DNA from: Desulfoluna spongiiphila | Lineage (GTDB): Bacteria; Desulfobacterota; Desulfobacteria; Desulfobacterales; Desulfolunaceae | Length of the DNA stretch: 64,000 nt | Direction of reading: 5' to 3' | Assembly (NCBI RefSeq): GCF_900101345.1 | Contig: NZ_FMUX01000003.1 | Span: forward strand, 114,200-178,199 | Shown: in pieces, positions 1 through 12,000 of the stretch | Numbering within the stretch: the first letter of the stretch is position 1 | Layout: each line of letters begins with the position of its first letter | Translations under genes and position numbers: made by a program | The notes under the pieces: model-generated | What the model saw: the letters and a program-made list of their open reading frames with translations, nothing else | What the model was told of the DNA's origin: nothing | The model's database searches: none

Positions 1-618
1 CCGCCTTGGCCGCCGATTTCAGGCTTCGGCTCGCCACCCCGCACAGGGGGTATCCCACACGATTCAGGTGGATCACCAGGCTGGTTCCAACTCGTCCGCA
101 CCCTACGACAGCGCATCTTGCTTTCACGTCAACTCCCCCTTCTTTCCTTTGGGGCGCACAGGGCGTTTGCCCGCGGCGCCTTTTTTCGCATCCCGGATGC
201 GAGGCCCAAACCTGTCCAACCACAGAACTTCCGGCTGAACCAACAATGTTCATGCATACTGCAGCTCTGTGAAAAACTCAATTCATTTCCCGGGAACGCC
301 ATCTATTGAAAAACATTAAGTATTGACCGACAATTACCTGTTGCGCTACAAGTAGGGGTTGATTTGCACCCCACCATGCACACGGGACGGCGCAACCACT
401 TGAAAAATCATTGGGAATCATCCGGACACCGCCCCACGGCCTGATCGCTGCCCCCGGGCGCCTTACCTGCCTGTTCCGTGACTTCCATGATCTTTAAAAA
501 GGCGGCCTCTTGTGCACACAGGAGGGGGCACCGGCCCCACCCTGAAGAGCCACAACAGGGCACGGCCTTTTCTTTTGAACTTCAAGATGCAGGTACGAAG
601 GCGGTTTAAGCACAGCAC
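1..618. other. Leader region upstream of hisS, no gene recognised
   Basis: No convincing gene is present. Short open frames exist on the plus strand, but they have no ribosome binding site, no recognisable protein content and a composition typical of GC-rich noncoding frames. The first 200 bases can form several GC-rich hairpins and could be the end of a structured RNA that begins outside the window, but I could not match them to tmRNA, RNase P, SRP or 6S RNA. A possible hisS promoter lies at 323-352. Confidence 0.5.
323..352 (+). promoter_or_regulatory. Possible sigma-70 promoter for hisS-aspS
   Basis: TTGACC (323-328) is separated by 18 bases from TACAAG (347-352). The -35 matches consensus at five of six bases and the -10 at four of six. 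It would give a leader of about 260 bases before hisS. This is only a pattern match. Confidence 0.3.
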
Positions 619-1872
619 ATGATACAGCTTATCAAAGGATTCAAGGATGTTCTGCCCGGCGAAATCGAGGTCTGGCAGACCATTGAGCGCGCAGCCAAAG
701 AGACGTTTGAAAACTTCGGATTTCAGGAACTCCGCCTCCCCATCGTGGAAAAATCGGAGCTCTTCTCCCGAAGCATCGGCGACACCACCGATATTGTGGA
801 AAAAGAGATGTACACCTTCGAGGACGGCAAACGGGGCCACGTGACCCTGCGCCCCGAAGCCACCGCATCGGTGGTCCGGTCCTACATTCAGCATAAGATG
901 TACGCCAAGGACCCCATCCGGAAATTCTACACCATCGGCCCGATGTTCCGCAGGGAGCGTCCCCAGAAAGGTCGCTATCGCCAGTTTTACCAGATCGACG
1001 CCGAGGTGTTCGGGATCGACTCCCCGTATCTGGATGCCCAGCTCATCTTCATGCTGGCCACCCTCCTGGAAAAGCTCAAGGCCAGGGACGTCAAAGCCCA
1101 CATCAACTCCCTGGGCTGCCCCTGCTGCCGACCGAATTTCCAGAAGGCGTTAAAGGAACTCCTCGATGCCAAGAAGGACAGCCTCTGCGAGAACTGCCTC
1201 AGGCGAAGCGAAAAAAACCCGTTGAGGGTCCTGGACTGCAAGGTCCCCTCCTGCCGGGAAGCCGTGGCAGGAGCGCCCTCCATCCTCGACCACCTCTGCG
1301 ACGACTGCCGCGACCACTTTGAGACCGTCAAAAGCGTTCTCACGGAAAACGGGGTGGAGTTCGAGGTGGACACCCGCCTCGTGCGCGGCCTCGACTACTA
1401 CACCCGCACGGCCTTTGAGGTGCTCACCACCTCCCTGGGCGCCCAGAACGCCGTGGCCGGCGGCGGACGCTACGACGGACTGGTCAAGGCCCTGGGCGGG
1501 CCTGAGATGCCCGCCATCGGTTTTGCCATCGGCTTTGACCGCCTGGCGGAGATCGTTGCCATGCAGCAGACCATCGAAGCGGACGGACCAACCCTCTACA
1601 TCGCCCCCCTGGGCGAAAAGGCCACGGAAAAAGCCGCGTCCTGGGCCATGCAGCTGGCTGCCAGGGGCGTCTTCTGCGAGACCGATTTTGCAGGGCGCAG
1701 CCTCAAAAGCCACATGAAACGGGCCGATAAACTGAAAGCCGCCCATGTCCTCATGCTGGGCGACGATGAGCTGGACAGGGGCGTGGCCGCCCTGAGGAAC
1801 ATGGCCACCAAAGAGCAGTGGGATCTTCCCCTGGATGGGCTGGTGGAGACACTGGTCGAACGATTCAACTAA
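619..1872 (+). CDS. hisS: Histidyl-tRNA synthetase
   Basis: Cytoplasmic class II aminoacyl-tRNA synthetase that charges tRNA-His with histidine using ATP. The 417 residues match the usual bacterial HisRS length. Visible signatures are class II motif 2 (RPEATASVVRSY, near 78-89, then FRRERPQKGRYRQ near 113), the histidine-binding loop LVRGLDYYTRTAFE near 254, GGGRYDGL just after it, and motif 3 (AIGFAIGFDRL near 299). The insertion domain carries paired cysteines (CPCC, CENC, DCKVPSC, CDDC), a pattern seen in one HisRS group. aspS follows immediately with 31 bases between stop and start, so the two synthetases are probably co-transcribed. The start codon has only a weak upstream purine stretch. 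Confidence 0.96.
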   Translation: MIQLIKGFKDVLPGEIEVWQTIERAAKETFENFGFQELRLPIVEKSELFSRSIGDTTDIVEKEMYTFEDGKRGHVTLRPEATASVVRSYIQHKMYAKDPIRKFYTIGPMFRRERPQKGRYRQFYQIDAEVFGIDSPYLDAQLIFMLATLLEKLKARDVKAHINSLGCPCCRPNFQKALKELLDAKKDSLCENCLRRSEKNPLRVLDCKVPSCREAVAGAPSILDHLCDDCRDHFETVKSVLTENGVEFEVDTRLVRGLDYYTRTAFEVLTTSLGAQNAVAGGGRYDGLVKALGGPEMPAIGFAIGFDRLAEIVAMQQTIEADGPTLYIAPLGEKATEKAASWAMQLAARGVFCETDFAGRSLKSHMKRADKLKAAHVLMLGDDELDRGVAALRNMATKEQWDLPLDGLVETLVERFN

Positions 1873-1903
1873 CGATATCAGAAAGAACAAAGGAGTCAGG
1901 GCA

Positions 1904-3691
<1,788 letters not shown>

Positions 3692-3710
3692 TACAAATCT
3701 GGGCAGATAC

Positions 3711-3741
3711 CCCTGCCGCCGGCTTGCAGCCGTCGGCAGGG
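3711..3741 (+). terminator. Strong GC hairpin after aspS
   Basis: A 13-bp stem with one mismatch (CCCTGCCG...CGGCAGGG ends) begins 20 bases after the aspS stop codon. It is followed by an A run, not a T run; the next T6 tract is at 3768-3773. It probably marks the end of the hisS-aspS transcript, but it is not a textbook intrinsic terminator. Confidence 0.45.
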
Positions 3742-3775
3742 TCAAAAAAAACAGGGTCCGAGCGCCCTTTTTTAA

Positions 3776-3804
3776 TTGACACCGCCCGGGAATCGGGCTA
3801 AATA
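3776..3804 (+). promoter_or_regulatory. Sigma-70 promoter of tRNA-Asn copy 1
   Basis: Perfect -35 TTGACA (3776-3781), 17-base spacer, then -10 TAAATA (3799-3804). The tRNA starts 20 bases after the -10. The same arrangement precedes the second tRNA-Asn copy at 12957, and the sequence from the -10 to the tRNA is conserved between copies. Confidence 0.8.
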
Positions 3805-3823
3805 GTCCGAGTCTTTTGACTGA

Positions 3824-3899
3824 TCCCCAGTAGCTCAGTCGGCAGAGCAAGTGGCTGTTAACCACTGGGTCCGCGGTTCAAATCCGTGCTGGGGAGCCA
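3824..3899 (+). tRNA. tRNA-Asn (anticodon GTT), copy 1
   Basis: A 76-nt cloverleaf with encoded CCA. The acceptor stem TCCCCAG pairs with CTGGGGA, the D arm contains AGCTCAGTCGGCAGAGC, the anticodon stem AGTGG/CCACT encloses a 7-base loop with GTT at 3857-3859, and the T arm contains GGTTCAAATCC. Identical to the copy at 13005-13080. Confidence 0.97.
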
Positions 3900-3938
3900 A
3901 AAAGAAACTGTCCTTTCGGACAGAGCCGATATAAAAAG

Positions 3939-3968
3939 CCTCGAAGGCCATGCCTTCGGGGTTTTTTT
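3939..3968 (+). terminator. Intrinsic terminator of tRNA-Asn copy 1
   Basis: Stem CCTCGAAGGC/GCCTTCGGGG (one G-U pair) is followed by TTTTTTT. A smaller perfect hairpin, CTGTCC-TTTC-GGACAG (3908-3923), lies between the tRNA and the terminator and is also conserved after the second copy. Confidence 0.85.
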
Positions 3969-4291
3969 GTGTGCCCGCCCGGGCGCAGCAATGCCCCGCA
4001 GCCTCCCCAAAAAGATAACACCTTGAAAAAACATCCGGATACCCCGCAATGATTATTTCTTGAAGGGACCCGATATGGTATAAAGGGTGAAACGCCTTTC
4101 ACGCCCCCCCCCTCTGCAGAGACTCACCCGAACACCACACCGCCAAAACACCCTTGCATGGCCCGACACCTGCCATGTCGCGTGGGTTTTCAAAACCAGC
4201 ACCAGCCCGTATGCTGCGCCGGGTCCCGTTGCACCATCCCACCCACACCCCGGTCCGGCGGGTGCCCATCGTCGCCTCCAGGAGGTATCCC
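3969..4291. other. Intergenic leader of the kinase operon
   Basis: No gene is recognised. It contains the candidate extended -10 promoter and inverted repeat listed at 4076-4102. The open frame continues upstream of 4292 (first ATG 4154), but that N-terminal extension lacks a ribosome binding site and looks noncoding. Confidence 0.5.
4076..4102 (+). promoter_or_regulatory. Extended -10 promoter with overlapping inverted repeat
   Basis: TGG followed by TATAAA (4076-4084) fits an extended -10 element. Directly downstream, GTGAAA-CGCC-TTTCAC (4087-4102) is a perfect 6-bp inverted repeat that would cover the transcription start, as an operator would. No good -35 is visible. It could drive the kinase-cheR-kinase operon. 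Confidence 0.35.
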
Positions 4292-7200
4292 ATGGCCCGT
4301 TCCACACGGGAACTGCCCATCACACAACACCAGCCCCACGCCCCGGGACTGGCCACGGCCCTGGGCCTCGGTGGCGCGATCCCCCTGTTCGGCACTCTGC
4401 TCATCGGCATCCGCTACCCGGACTGGCGCCTTGTCTCCCTGCCCCTTCACTCCACCCTGGAAGTGGCCGGGGCCACCCTAGGCCTGGTCCTGGTGGCCCT
4501 GATCCTCTTCAGCCAGAGGAGCGCCACCACCACGCGAAGGCTGTGGATCTCCCTGGCCCTTATCGCCATGGCCGTGTTCGATCTCTTCCACAGCTGTGTG
4601 CCGGAGAGCCTTGCCTTCGCCTGGTTCCGCAGCCTCTCCGTCTTCACCGGGGGCCTCTTCTTCTCCCTGGTCTGGTTTCCCGCCCGGGACATCTCCCGAA
4701 GCACCGCCCTGGTGGCGGCAAACGCCACCCTGATGGCCGCGGTGGCCATCAGCGCCATGGCAACCACCTGGCCCCAGAGCCTGCCCTCCCCGGAAAGGGC
4801 CGAAGGGATCATCCCCCTTGTGGACATCATGAGCCTTGCAGGGGGCCTTCTCACCCTCCTGGCTGCCCTCAACTTCGCGCTTGACTACAGCCGCACCAGG
4901 CAACGCGAGGAGCTCCTCTTCCTCCTGCTTGCCCTGCTGTTCGGCATCTCCGGCATGCTGTTCTACGTCACCTCCGCCTGGAATGCGGGCTGGTGGTTCT
5001 GGCACCTCCTGCGGTTTGCGGGATACCTCATCGCCTTTTCCCTGGCCCTTGGCGCCTACCGAAAAACCGAACATGAGATGCTGCGCACCCACGCCGAACT
5101 GGACACCCTCTTCCATGTGGGGGTCGACGGCAAGCGTCTCGTGGACTCCGACTTCAACCAGTTGCGTACCAACGACACCCTCATGGCCCTCACCGACGCC
5201 TCCGCAGGGGGACCCGGCCCGGTGAAATGCTACGAATCATTCGGCGGGCCTTTGTGCCACACCGACGCGTGCCCCCTCATCCAGATGAAAGCCGGAGCGG
5301 CCACCCACATCCACAACGAGGTGATCAAAAAGCGCCCCGACGGCACCGAAGCCTGTTACATCCTCAATGCCCTTCGTTTAGAGAAACCGGACGGCTCTTT
5401 CGGGGGCATCATCGAGAGCTTCTGGGACATCACCGACCGGAAAAAAGCGGAACAGGCCTTAGAGGACCAAAACACATTGAAAACCGGTCAGGCCCAGCTC
5501 TCCCACCTCATGCAGGGGGAACTCGAACCCGAGGCCCTCTGCCGCCAGATCATCACCTATCTCTGCAAATACCTGGGCGCGGTCACCGGCCTCATCTACC
5601 TGGCCGACGAGTCAGGCACCCTTCAACTGGTGGCCAGCTACGCCCACAAACGGCGAAAGCACCTGGCCTCCTCGTACCGCCCGGGCGAAGGACTCATCGG
5701 CCAGGCCGCCCTGGAAAAAGAGGAGATCATCCTCACCTGCGTTCCGGCGGATTACATCACCATCGAATCGGGCCTCGGCGCCACCGCCCCCACCACTGTC
5801 TGCATCAAGCCCGTGGTCCACAACAACGAGGTCAAGGCGGTGCTGGAGCTGGGAACACTCACCGCCTTTTCGGATTCCCAGTCACAATTCCTGGACCTGG
5901 TGTCCGGGAGCATTGCCCTGGCCGTGGAAAACACCCAGGGCCGGACGCGGCTGGCCCTCTCCCTGGAGGAATCGAAAAAACTCTCGGAGGAGCTAAGGGC
6001 CCAGCAGGAGGAACTGCGGCAGTCCAACGAAGAGCTTGAAGAGCAGGCGACCACCCTGATGCGTTCCGAGGAAAAGCTCAAGGAACAGCAGGAGGAACTT
6101 CGGGCCATCAACGAAGAGCTGGAAGGAAAAAACGAGCTCCTCCAGGGCCAGACCCGGGAGATGCTCGCCGTGAAACAGGAGACCGAAGAAAAAGCCGAAG
6201 AGCTCGCCCAGGCCAGCACCTACAAATCGGAGTTTCTGGCCAACATGTCCCATGAACTCCGCACACCCCTGAACAGCCTCCTGCTCCTGGCCCGCTCCCT
6301 TGCCGAAAACAAAGAGAACACCCTGACCCCCGAACAGGTGGAGTCGGCAACGGTAATCCACGCCAGCGGAACGGATCTTCTGAACCTCATCAACGAGATC
6401 CTCGACCTGTCGAAAATCGAAGCAGGTCGCATGGAGCTCGCCCCCGTCACCGTGCCCCTCAAAGAGTTCACGGCGACCATCCAGGCGGGATTCCGGCACA
6501 TGGCCGAGGAAAAGGGCCTGGACCTCGTAACAACCGTCCAGAAGGACGCTCCCGCAAGCATCGTCACGGACCGGAAGCGCCTTGATCAGATCATCAAGAA
6601 CCTCGTGGCCAATGCCGTGAAGTTCACGGCGTCCGGGGGGGTCTCCCTCACGGTGGGGCCCTGCCCGCCCGATGTGCGCCTCCTTCGCCGCGGGCTCTCT
6701 GCCGAGACCACCCTTGCCGTGTCCGTTACCGACACCGGCATCGGCATCGAAGGGGACAGGCAGCGGATCATCTTCGAGGCCTTTCAGCAGGCCGACGGCA
6801 CCACCACACGCCGTTACGGGGGCACGGGACTCGGCCTCTCCATCTCCCGGGAGCTGGCCACCCTGCTGGGGGGCGAAATCCAACTGACCAGCCAGCCGGG
6901 AAAGGGCTCCACCTTCACCCTCTATATTCCCTTTGTCCCGCCGACGACCCCGGCTCACCACCCAAGCCCCACGAAGACCCCGTCCACCGCTCCAGCCATG
7001 GATACGGCCCCGGTCCGGGATGACCGGGACGCCCTGGCACCGGAGGACAAAACCATCCTGATCATCGAAGACGACCCTGTTTTTGCCCGCCACCTCTGCA
7101 CCACATGCCGGGAAAAGGGGTTCAAGTGCCTGGCCGCCCCTTCCGGGGAGGCGGGGCTCGACCTGCTGAGCACCCACCTGCCCAGCGCGGTGCTCCTGGA

Positions 7201-8215
7201 CCTCACCCTGCCGGGCATGGACGGGTGGGCGGTGCTCACCGCCCTGAAAGAGGACCTTCGCACCCGGCACATCCCGGTGCACATCATCTCCGCCGAAGAG
7301 GCCTCCACGGAGTCCTTCCGTTTAGGGGCCGTGGGCCACGCCACCAAACCCATGAGTCGAGAGGTCCTGGAGAGCGCCTTTTCCACCCTCGAAGAGATCG
7401 CGGTCCAGCGGCCCAAACATGTGCTGGTGGTGGACGACAACCGGGAGACCCGCCAAAGTGTCGTGGGCCTCATCGGAAGCGAGGACGTGCGCATCACCGA
7501 AGCCACATCGGCCACCGAGGCCATGGCGGCCCTGCGATCCGACCGGTTTGACTGCATCATCCTGGACCTCGGCCTGCCGGACATGGACGGCCTGGATCTC
7601 CTTCGGACCCTCCACGGCGAGGGGGTGCCCCTCTCACCGGTGATCATCTACACCGCCCGGGACCTCACCGCCGAGCAGGAGATGGGCATCCGGGAGCACG
7701 CCGACGCCATCATCTTAAAAGACGTCCGCTCCCAGGAGAGGCTCCTGGACGAGGTCTCCCTCTTCCTCCACCAGGTGGTGAGCCGCCTGCCGGAAAAACA
7801 GAAACAGATCATCACGAGCCTCCACGACACCGACGCCCTCCTGAAGGGCAAGAAGGTGCTCATCGTCGATGACGACATGCGAACAACCTTTGCCCTTTCC
7901 AGGCTCCTGCATGAACGCGGCATGGTCCCCCTCAAGGCGGACAACGGCGAACGGGCCTTGCATGTCCTTGACGGGGAGCCGGACATTCACCTGGTGCTCA
8001 TGGACGTCATGATGCCGGTCATGGACGGATTCGAGACCATCAAAGAGATCCGGGCCCGGGATGCCTTCAGAAACCTGCCCATCATCGCCCTCACGGCCAA
8101 GGCCATGAAAGAGGACCGGAGAAAATGCCTTGCCTGCGGTGCCAGTGACTACATGCCCAAACCGGTGGACCCGCACCGCCTCATCTCCATGATGCGCGTG
8201 TGGCTCCACAGATAG
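4292..8215 (+). CDS. Membrane hybrid histidine kinase with three receiver domains
   Basis: Sensor kinase of 1307 residues. The start at 4292 has AGGAGG six bases upstream. The N-terminal ~245 residues form about seven to eight hydrophobic segments. A PAS domain follows (about 258-380) with a cysteine-rich loop (CYESFGGPLCHTDACPL), then a GAF domain (about 403-548) and a long coiled coil (556-641). The HisKA motif NMSHELRTPLN places the phosphorylated histidine at 654. The ATPase domain shows an N box near 770 and GGTGLGLS near 845. Three C-terminal receivers have intact acceptor aspartates at about 970, 1092 and 1238. Receiver 2 has ILKD where KP is usual. It is first in an operon with a CheR-type methyltransferase and a second kinase. 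The signal is unknown. Confidence 0.9.
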   Translation: MARSTRELPITQHQPHAPGLATALGLGGAIPLFGTLLIGIRYPDWRLVSLPLHSTLEVAGATLGLVLVALILFSQRSATTTRRLWISLALIAMAVFDLFHSCVPESLAFAWFRSLSVFTGGLFFSLVWFPARDISRSTALVAANATLMAAVAISAMATTWPQSLPSPERAEGIIPLVDIMSLAGGLLTLLAALNFALDYSRTRQREELLFLLLALLFGISGMLFYVTSAWNAGWWFWHLLRFAGYLIAFSLALGAYRKTEHEMLRTHAELDTLFHVGVDGKRLVDSDFNQLRTNDTLMALTDASAGGPGPVKCYESFGGPLCHTDACPLIQMKAGAATHIHNEVIKKRPDGTEACYILNALRLEKPDGSFGGIIESFWDITDRKKAEQALEDQNTLKTGQAQLSHLMQGELEPEALCRQIITYLCKYLGAVTGLIYLADESGTLQLVASYAHKRRKHLASSYRPGEGLIGQAALEKEEIILTCVPADYITIESGLGATAPTTVCIKPVVHNNEVKAVLELGTLTAFSDSQSQFLDLVSGSIALAVENTQGRTRLALSLEESKKLSEELRAQQEELRQSNEELEEQATTLMRSEEKLKEQQEELRAINEELEGKNELLQGQTREMLAVKQETEEKAEELAQASTYKSEFLANMSHELRTPLNSLLLLARSLAENKENTLTPEQVESATVIHASGTDLLNLINEILDLSKIEAGRMELAPVTVPLKEFTATIQAGFRHMAEEKGLDLVTTVQKDAPASIVTDRKRLDQIIKNLVANAVKFTASGGVSLTVGPCPPDVRLLRRGLSAETTLAVSVTDTGIGIEGDRQRIIFEAFQQADGTTTRRYGGTGLGLSISRELATLLGGEIQLTSQPGKGSTFTLYIPFVPPTTPAHHPSPTKTPSTAPAMDTAPVRDDRDALAPEDKTILIIEDDPVFARHLCTTCREKGFKCLAAPSGEAGLDLLSTHLPSAVLLDLTLPGMDGWAVLTALKEDLRTRHIPVHIISAEEASTESFRLGAVGHATKPMSREVLESAFSTLEEIAVQRPKHVLVVDDNRETRQSVVGLIGSEDVRITEATSATEAMAALRSDRFDCIILDLGLPDMDGLDLLRTLHGEGVPLSPVIIYTARDLTAEQEMGIREHADAIILKDVRSQERLLDEVSLFLHQVVSRLPEKQKQIITSLHDTDALLKGKKVLIVDDDMRTTFALSRLLHERGMVPLKADNGERALHVLDGEPDIHLVLMDVMMPVMDGFETIKEIRARDAFRNLPIIALTAKAMKEDRRKCLACGASDYMPKPVDPHRLISMMRVWLHR

Positions 8216-8225
8216 GAGGAACCGG

Positions 8226-9080
8226 ATGACCCCTGACGGTGTGGAACGAATCGAGATCACCCTGCTCCTTGAGGCCATCTACCAACGGTACGGATACGAC
8301 TTCCGCTCCTTTGCCCCGGCGTCCATCAGCCGCAGGGTCCGTCAGTTCCTCTCATCCTCAGGCCTCTGCTCGGTCTCCCAGATGACCGAACGGGTCCTGC
8401 GAGACGAAGGCCTCTTTTCAAGGCTGGTGCAGTACGTCTCCATCCCGGTCACCGAGATGTTTCGAGACCCCTTTGTCTACCGGGCCGTCCGGGAACAGGT
8501 GGCTCCCCTGCTCCGAACCTGGCCCCACATCAAGGTATGGCATGCGGGCTGCGCCACCGGGGAAGAGGTCTACTCCCTGGCCATCGTGCTCAAAGAGACA
8601 GGTATCCTCAAAAGGACCACCATCTACGCCACAGACTTCAATGAAGCCAACCTGGCGCGGGCCAGGGAAGGGACCTACGACGCCGCCAGGATAAAGGAGG
8701 CCGACCACAGGCACCGACAGGCCGGGGGAAAACGCCCCCTGACCGAGTACTGCCGCACCCACCGCGGCCACGCCACCATGGCCCCGGACCTTGCCCGCCA
8801 CATCACCTTTGCCAACCACAACCTGGCCACGGACACCTCCTTCGGTGAGGTCCACCTGGTCTTCTGCCGCAACGTCCTCATCTACTTCAACCGGGCCCTT
8901 CAAAATAGGGCCCTGAACCTTTTTTCCGAAAGCCTGGTGCACGGGGGGTTCCTCTGCCTCGGCACCCGGGAGAACCTCACCTTTACCGAGGCACACGGGG
9001 CCTACGTCCCCGTCAGCGATAAGACTCAGATCTACAAACACTCTAAACTCACGGGCAATGTTTTAAGGGACTCTCGATGA
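8226..9080 (+). CDS. cheR: CheR-type protein-glutamate methyltransferase
   Basis: S-adenosylmethionine-dependent methyltransferase of the CheR family, 284 residues, the usual length for a stand-alone CheR. An all-helical N-terminal domain (about 1-75) precedes the Rossmann methyltransferase fold. The SAM motif HAGCATGEEVYSLA lies near 105-118, and FCRNVLIYFN, typical of the CheR family, is near 215-225. TAGGAGGA ends six bases before the ATG. Its stop overlaps the next kinase start (ATGA), so translation is coupled. No chemoreceptor, cheA, cheW or cheB lies in this window, so it may serve the flanking hybrid kinases, not flagellar chemotaxis. Confidence 0.9.
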   Translation: MTPDGVERIEITLLLEAIYQRYGYDFRSFAPASISRRVRQFLSSSGLCSVSQMTERVLRDEGLFSRLVQYVSIPVTEMFRDPFVYRAVREQVAPLLRTWPHIKVWHAGCATGEEVYSLAIVLKETGILKRTTIYATDFNEANLARAREGTYDAARIKEADHRHRQAGGKRPLTEYCRTHRGHATMAPDLARHITFANHNLATDTSFGEVHLVFCRNVLIYFNRALQNRALNLFSESLVHGGFLCLGTRENLTFTEAHGAYVPVSDKTQIYKHSKLTGNVLRDSR

Positions 9081-12000
9081 CACACATCACGGACACCCAC
9101 GACGCAACCCTTTCAGGACTCCGCGCCTCCGCGCACAAGCAGAAAATCCTCATCGTCGATGACAGGCAGGAGAACCTGTATGCCCTGCGGAAAACCCTGG
9201 CCTGCCTGGATGTGGAGATCATCGAGGCCACCAGCGGAAACAAGGCCCTTGTGGCCACCCTCGACAACGACTTTGCCGTGGCCATCCTCGATGTGAAGAT
9301 GCCCGGCATGGACGGATACGAGCTGGCGGAAATACTCAGGGGCGAGGAGCGCACACGGGTGCTGCCCATCATCTTCAACACAGCCTCCACCGCCGATGAG
9401 CACCAGGCCTTCAAGGGCTATGAGGCCGGCTGCATCGATTACATTGTCAAACCCTTTGCCCCGGCCATCCTCATCGGAAAAGTGCGAATCCTTTTGGAAC
9501 TTGACACCCACCGCAGGCAACTGGAGGAGATGGTGGAGGCCCGCACCCTCCAGCTCAGCCACCTGAACTCGGTGCTCCAGGGCATCCGCCACGTCAACCA
9601 GCTCATCGTACGGGAAAAAAAACCCGCCCGCCTCATCCGCAACGCCTGCCAGAAATTCATCCAGACCCGCGGGTTTCATTTTGCCTTTATCACCCTTTTG
9701 GATGCGTCCGGGAAATTGGAAACCGCCGCGGAAACAGGCCTTGGAAACGCTTTTTCACCGTTTCTGGACCAACTCAAGAGCGGATCGCTGGCCCGATGCT
9801 ATGAAAAAGCCCTGTCGCAACCCGCCCCCATCCTCACCCGGCTCCCCCACGCCGACTGCTCCGATTGCCCCCTGGCGAAAAAAAACCACAACCACGCGGC
9901 CATCACCATCCGACTGGAGCACGCCGGCAGGGTGTACGGCCTCATGACCCTTGCCATGCCCCGCCAACTGGCAAGTGACCTGGAGGAGTTGAGCCTTCTG
10001 GAGGAAGCCGGCGGAGACATCGCCTTTGCCCTCCACACCATCGAAAAAGAGCTCCGCCTCCGTATGGTCCTGGACAACATGCGGGACGTGATCTGGCTCA
10101 TGGACATGAACCTGACCCCCATCTGGATCAGCACCAGGCACACCCGGGGGTACACCGGGGAGGAGGTCAAGGGCCTGCCCCTGTCAAAACAGATGACCCC
10201 GGACTCCTACCGCCGGGTCATGGAGGCGTACAACACCACCATCACCCCCCAGAACCTCGCCGACCCCCACAGGAAACTCGCCATCACCATGGAGATTGAA
10301 TTCACCAGAAAAGACGGTTCCGCGACCTGGGCGTCGGCCACCTTTGCCGTGGTACGGTCCGACGGGGGCACCCCCATCGGCATCGTGGGTTCGAGCCACG
10401 ACATCGGCAAACTCAAAGAGTCGGAAACGGCCCTGATGATGAAGACCCGGGCCCTCACCGAGCGGGTCAAAGAGCTCCACTGCCTCTATGAGGTCTCCCG
10501 CCTCGTGGCAGACTCCACCGCACCGGTCACCGAGGTGCTTCAGGAGGTGGCATCCCTCATCCCCACGGGCTGGTTCTACCCGGAACTCACCTGCGCCCGC
10601 ATCACCTGCCACCGGCAACGGTTCACCAGCAAGGGCTTCCGGGAAACCCCCTGGACCCTTGCCGCCGATATCCTCATCTCCGGAGAACGGGTGGGACGGG
10701 TGGAGGTCTTCCTCCTCAAGGCCTGCCCAGTGCGAGACGAAGGCCCCTTCCTGAAAGAGGAGAGAGAACTCATCGACAACCTGGCCCGACGGGTGGGCAC
10801 CATGCTCGAAGCCAGGCGGGCCAGGAGCCGGGACCGGCTGGCCAGGGATGTGCTGGAACTCCTCAACCGCAAGGAGCGTTCACCGGAGCTGTTGGGCGAC
10901 ATCCTCTCCATCATCCGGCACGGCACGAACCTGGAGGCCATGGGCATCCGGTTGAGGGACGGTGATGAAGGCCCCTATGGCCACACCACAGGGTTTCCCT
11001 CCAATTTCGTGCAGGCCGAGACCCTTCTGTGCCGACGGGACGCCAGGGGAAACCCCATGCGCGACGACAAGGGGGTTGCCCTCCTGGACGGCATGTGCGG
11101 CCGGGTTCTCTCCGGCCGCATAGACCCCGCCGCCCCATGGTTCACCCGGGGGGGAAGTTTCTGGACCAACAGCACCGAAACCTGGGGACAATCCGTCCCA
11201 TCGGCCATGGCTGAAGCCTGCCCCCGAAACCTCTGCAGCACCCTGGGATTTCAATCGGTGGCCCTTATTCCCCTCAAGGCGGACCAGCAGATCCTGGGCC
11301 TTCTCCACCTGGGGGACTCGCGGCCCCGCTGTTTCAACCGGGAGATGATCCATTTTTTCGAAGGGCTGGGAACCAGCATCGGCATCGCCCTTGCCAAAAA
11401 CCGCGTGGAAGAGGCCCTGCGGGAGAGTGAAACCCTGCTCAACGAGGTGGGGGCCATGGCCAAGGTCGGCGGCTGGGAACTGGACCTGTCCACCCGGACC
11501 ATGCGCTGGACCCGGGAGACCTACCGCATCCACGAGCTCCCCGAAGGAAAACCCGTTACTCTGTCCGAGGCCCTGTCCTTTTACGACAACGCCTCCAGGC
11601 CCACCCTGGAAAAGGCCCTTGCCTCCTGCCGGGAAAACGCCACCCCCTTTGACCTCGAACTCCACGTCACCAGCACCGGGGGCAGGCCCCTCCAGGTCCG
11701 CGTCACAGGCCGCGCCGTCAGCCCTGCGGGCACCGTGGAGAAACTGACGGGCACCTTCCAGGACATCACCAAGCACAAAAAACTCGAAGAGCAGCTCCAC
11801 CAGGCCATGAAAATGGAAGCCATCGGCCGCCTGGCCGGCGGGGTGGCACACGACTTCAACAACGCCCTGACCCCCATCCTGGCCGTGAGCGGCCTGTTGC
11901 TCAGCGACCTCTCCCCCCACGAGCCCATGCACGAAGACATCCGTGAAATTCAGGAGGCGGCGGAGCGATGCGCCCGCCTGACCCGCCAACTCCTGGCCTT

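Noticed and set aside
1..250. Possible structured RNA at the window edge
   Set aside because: I compared it by eye with tmRNA, RNase P, SRP and 6S consensus features and found no convincing match; it could be the end of an element outside the window. A covariance-model search would decide.
6..309. Two overlapping plus-strand open frames (88 and 63 codons) at the left edge
   Set aside because: No ribosome binding site, no recognisable protein features and a typical noncoding composition; the region more likely holds leader or structured sequence.
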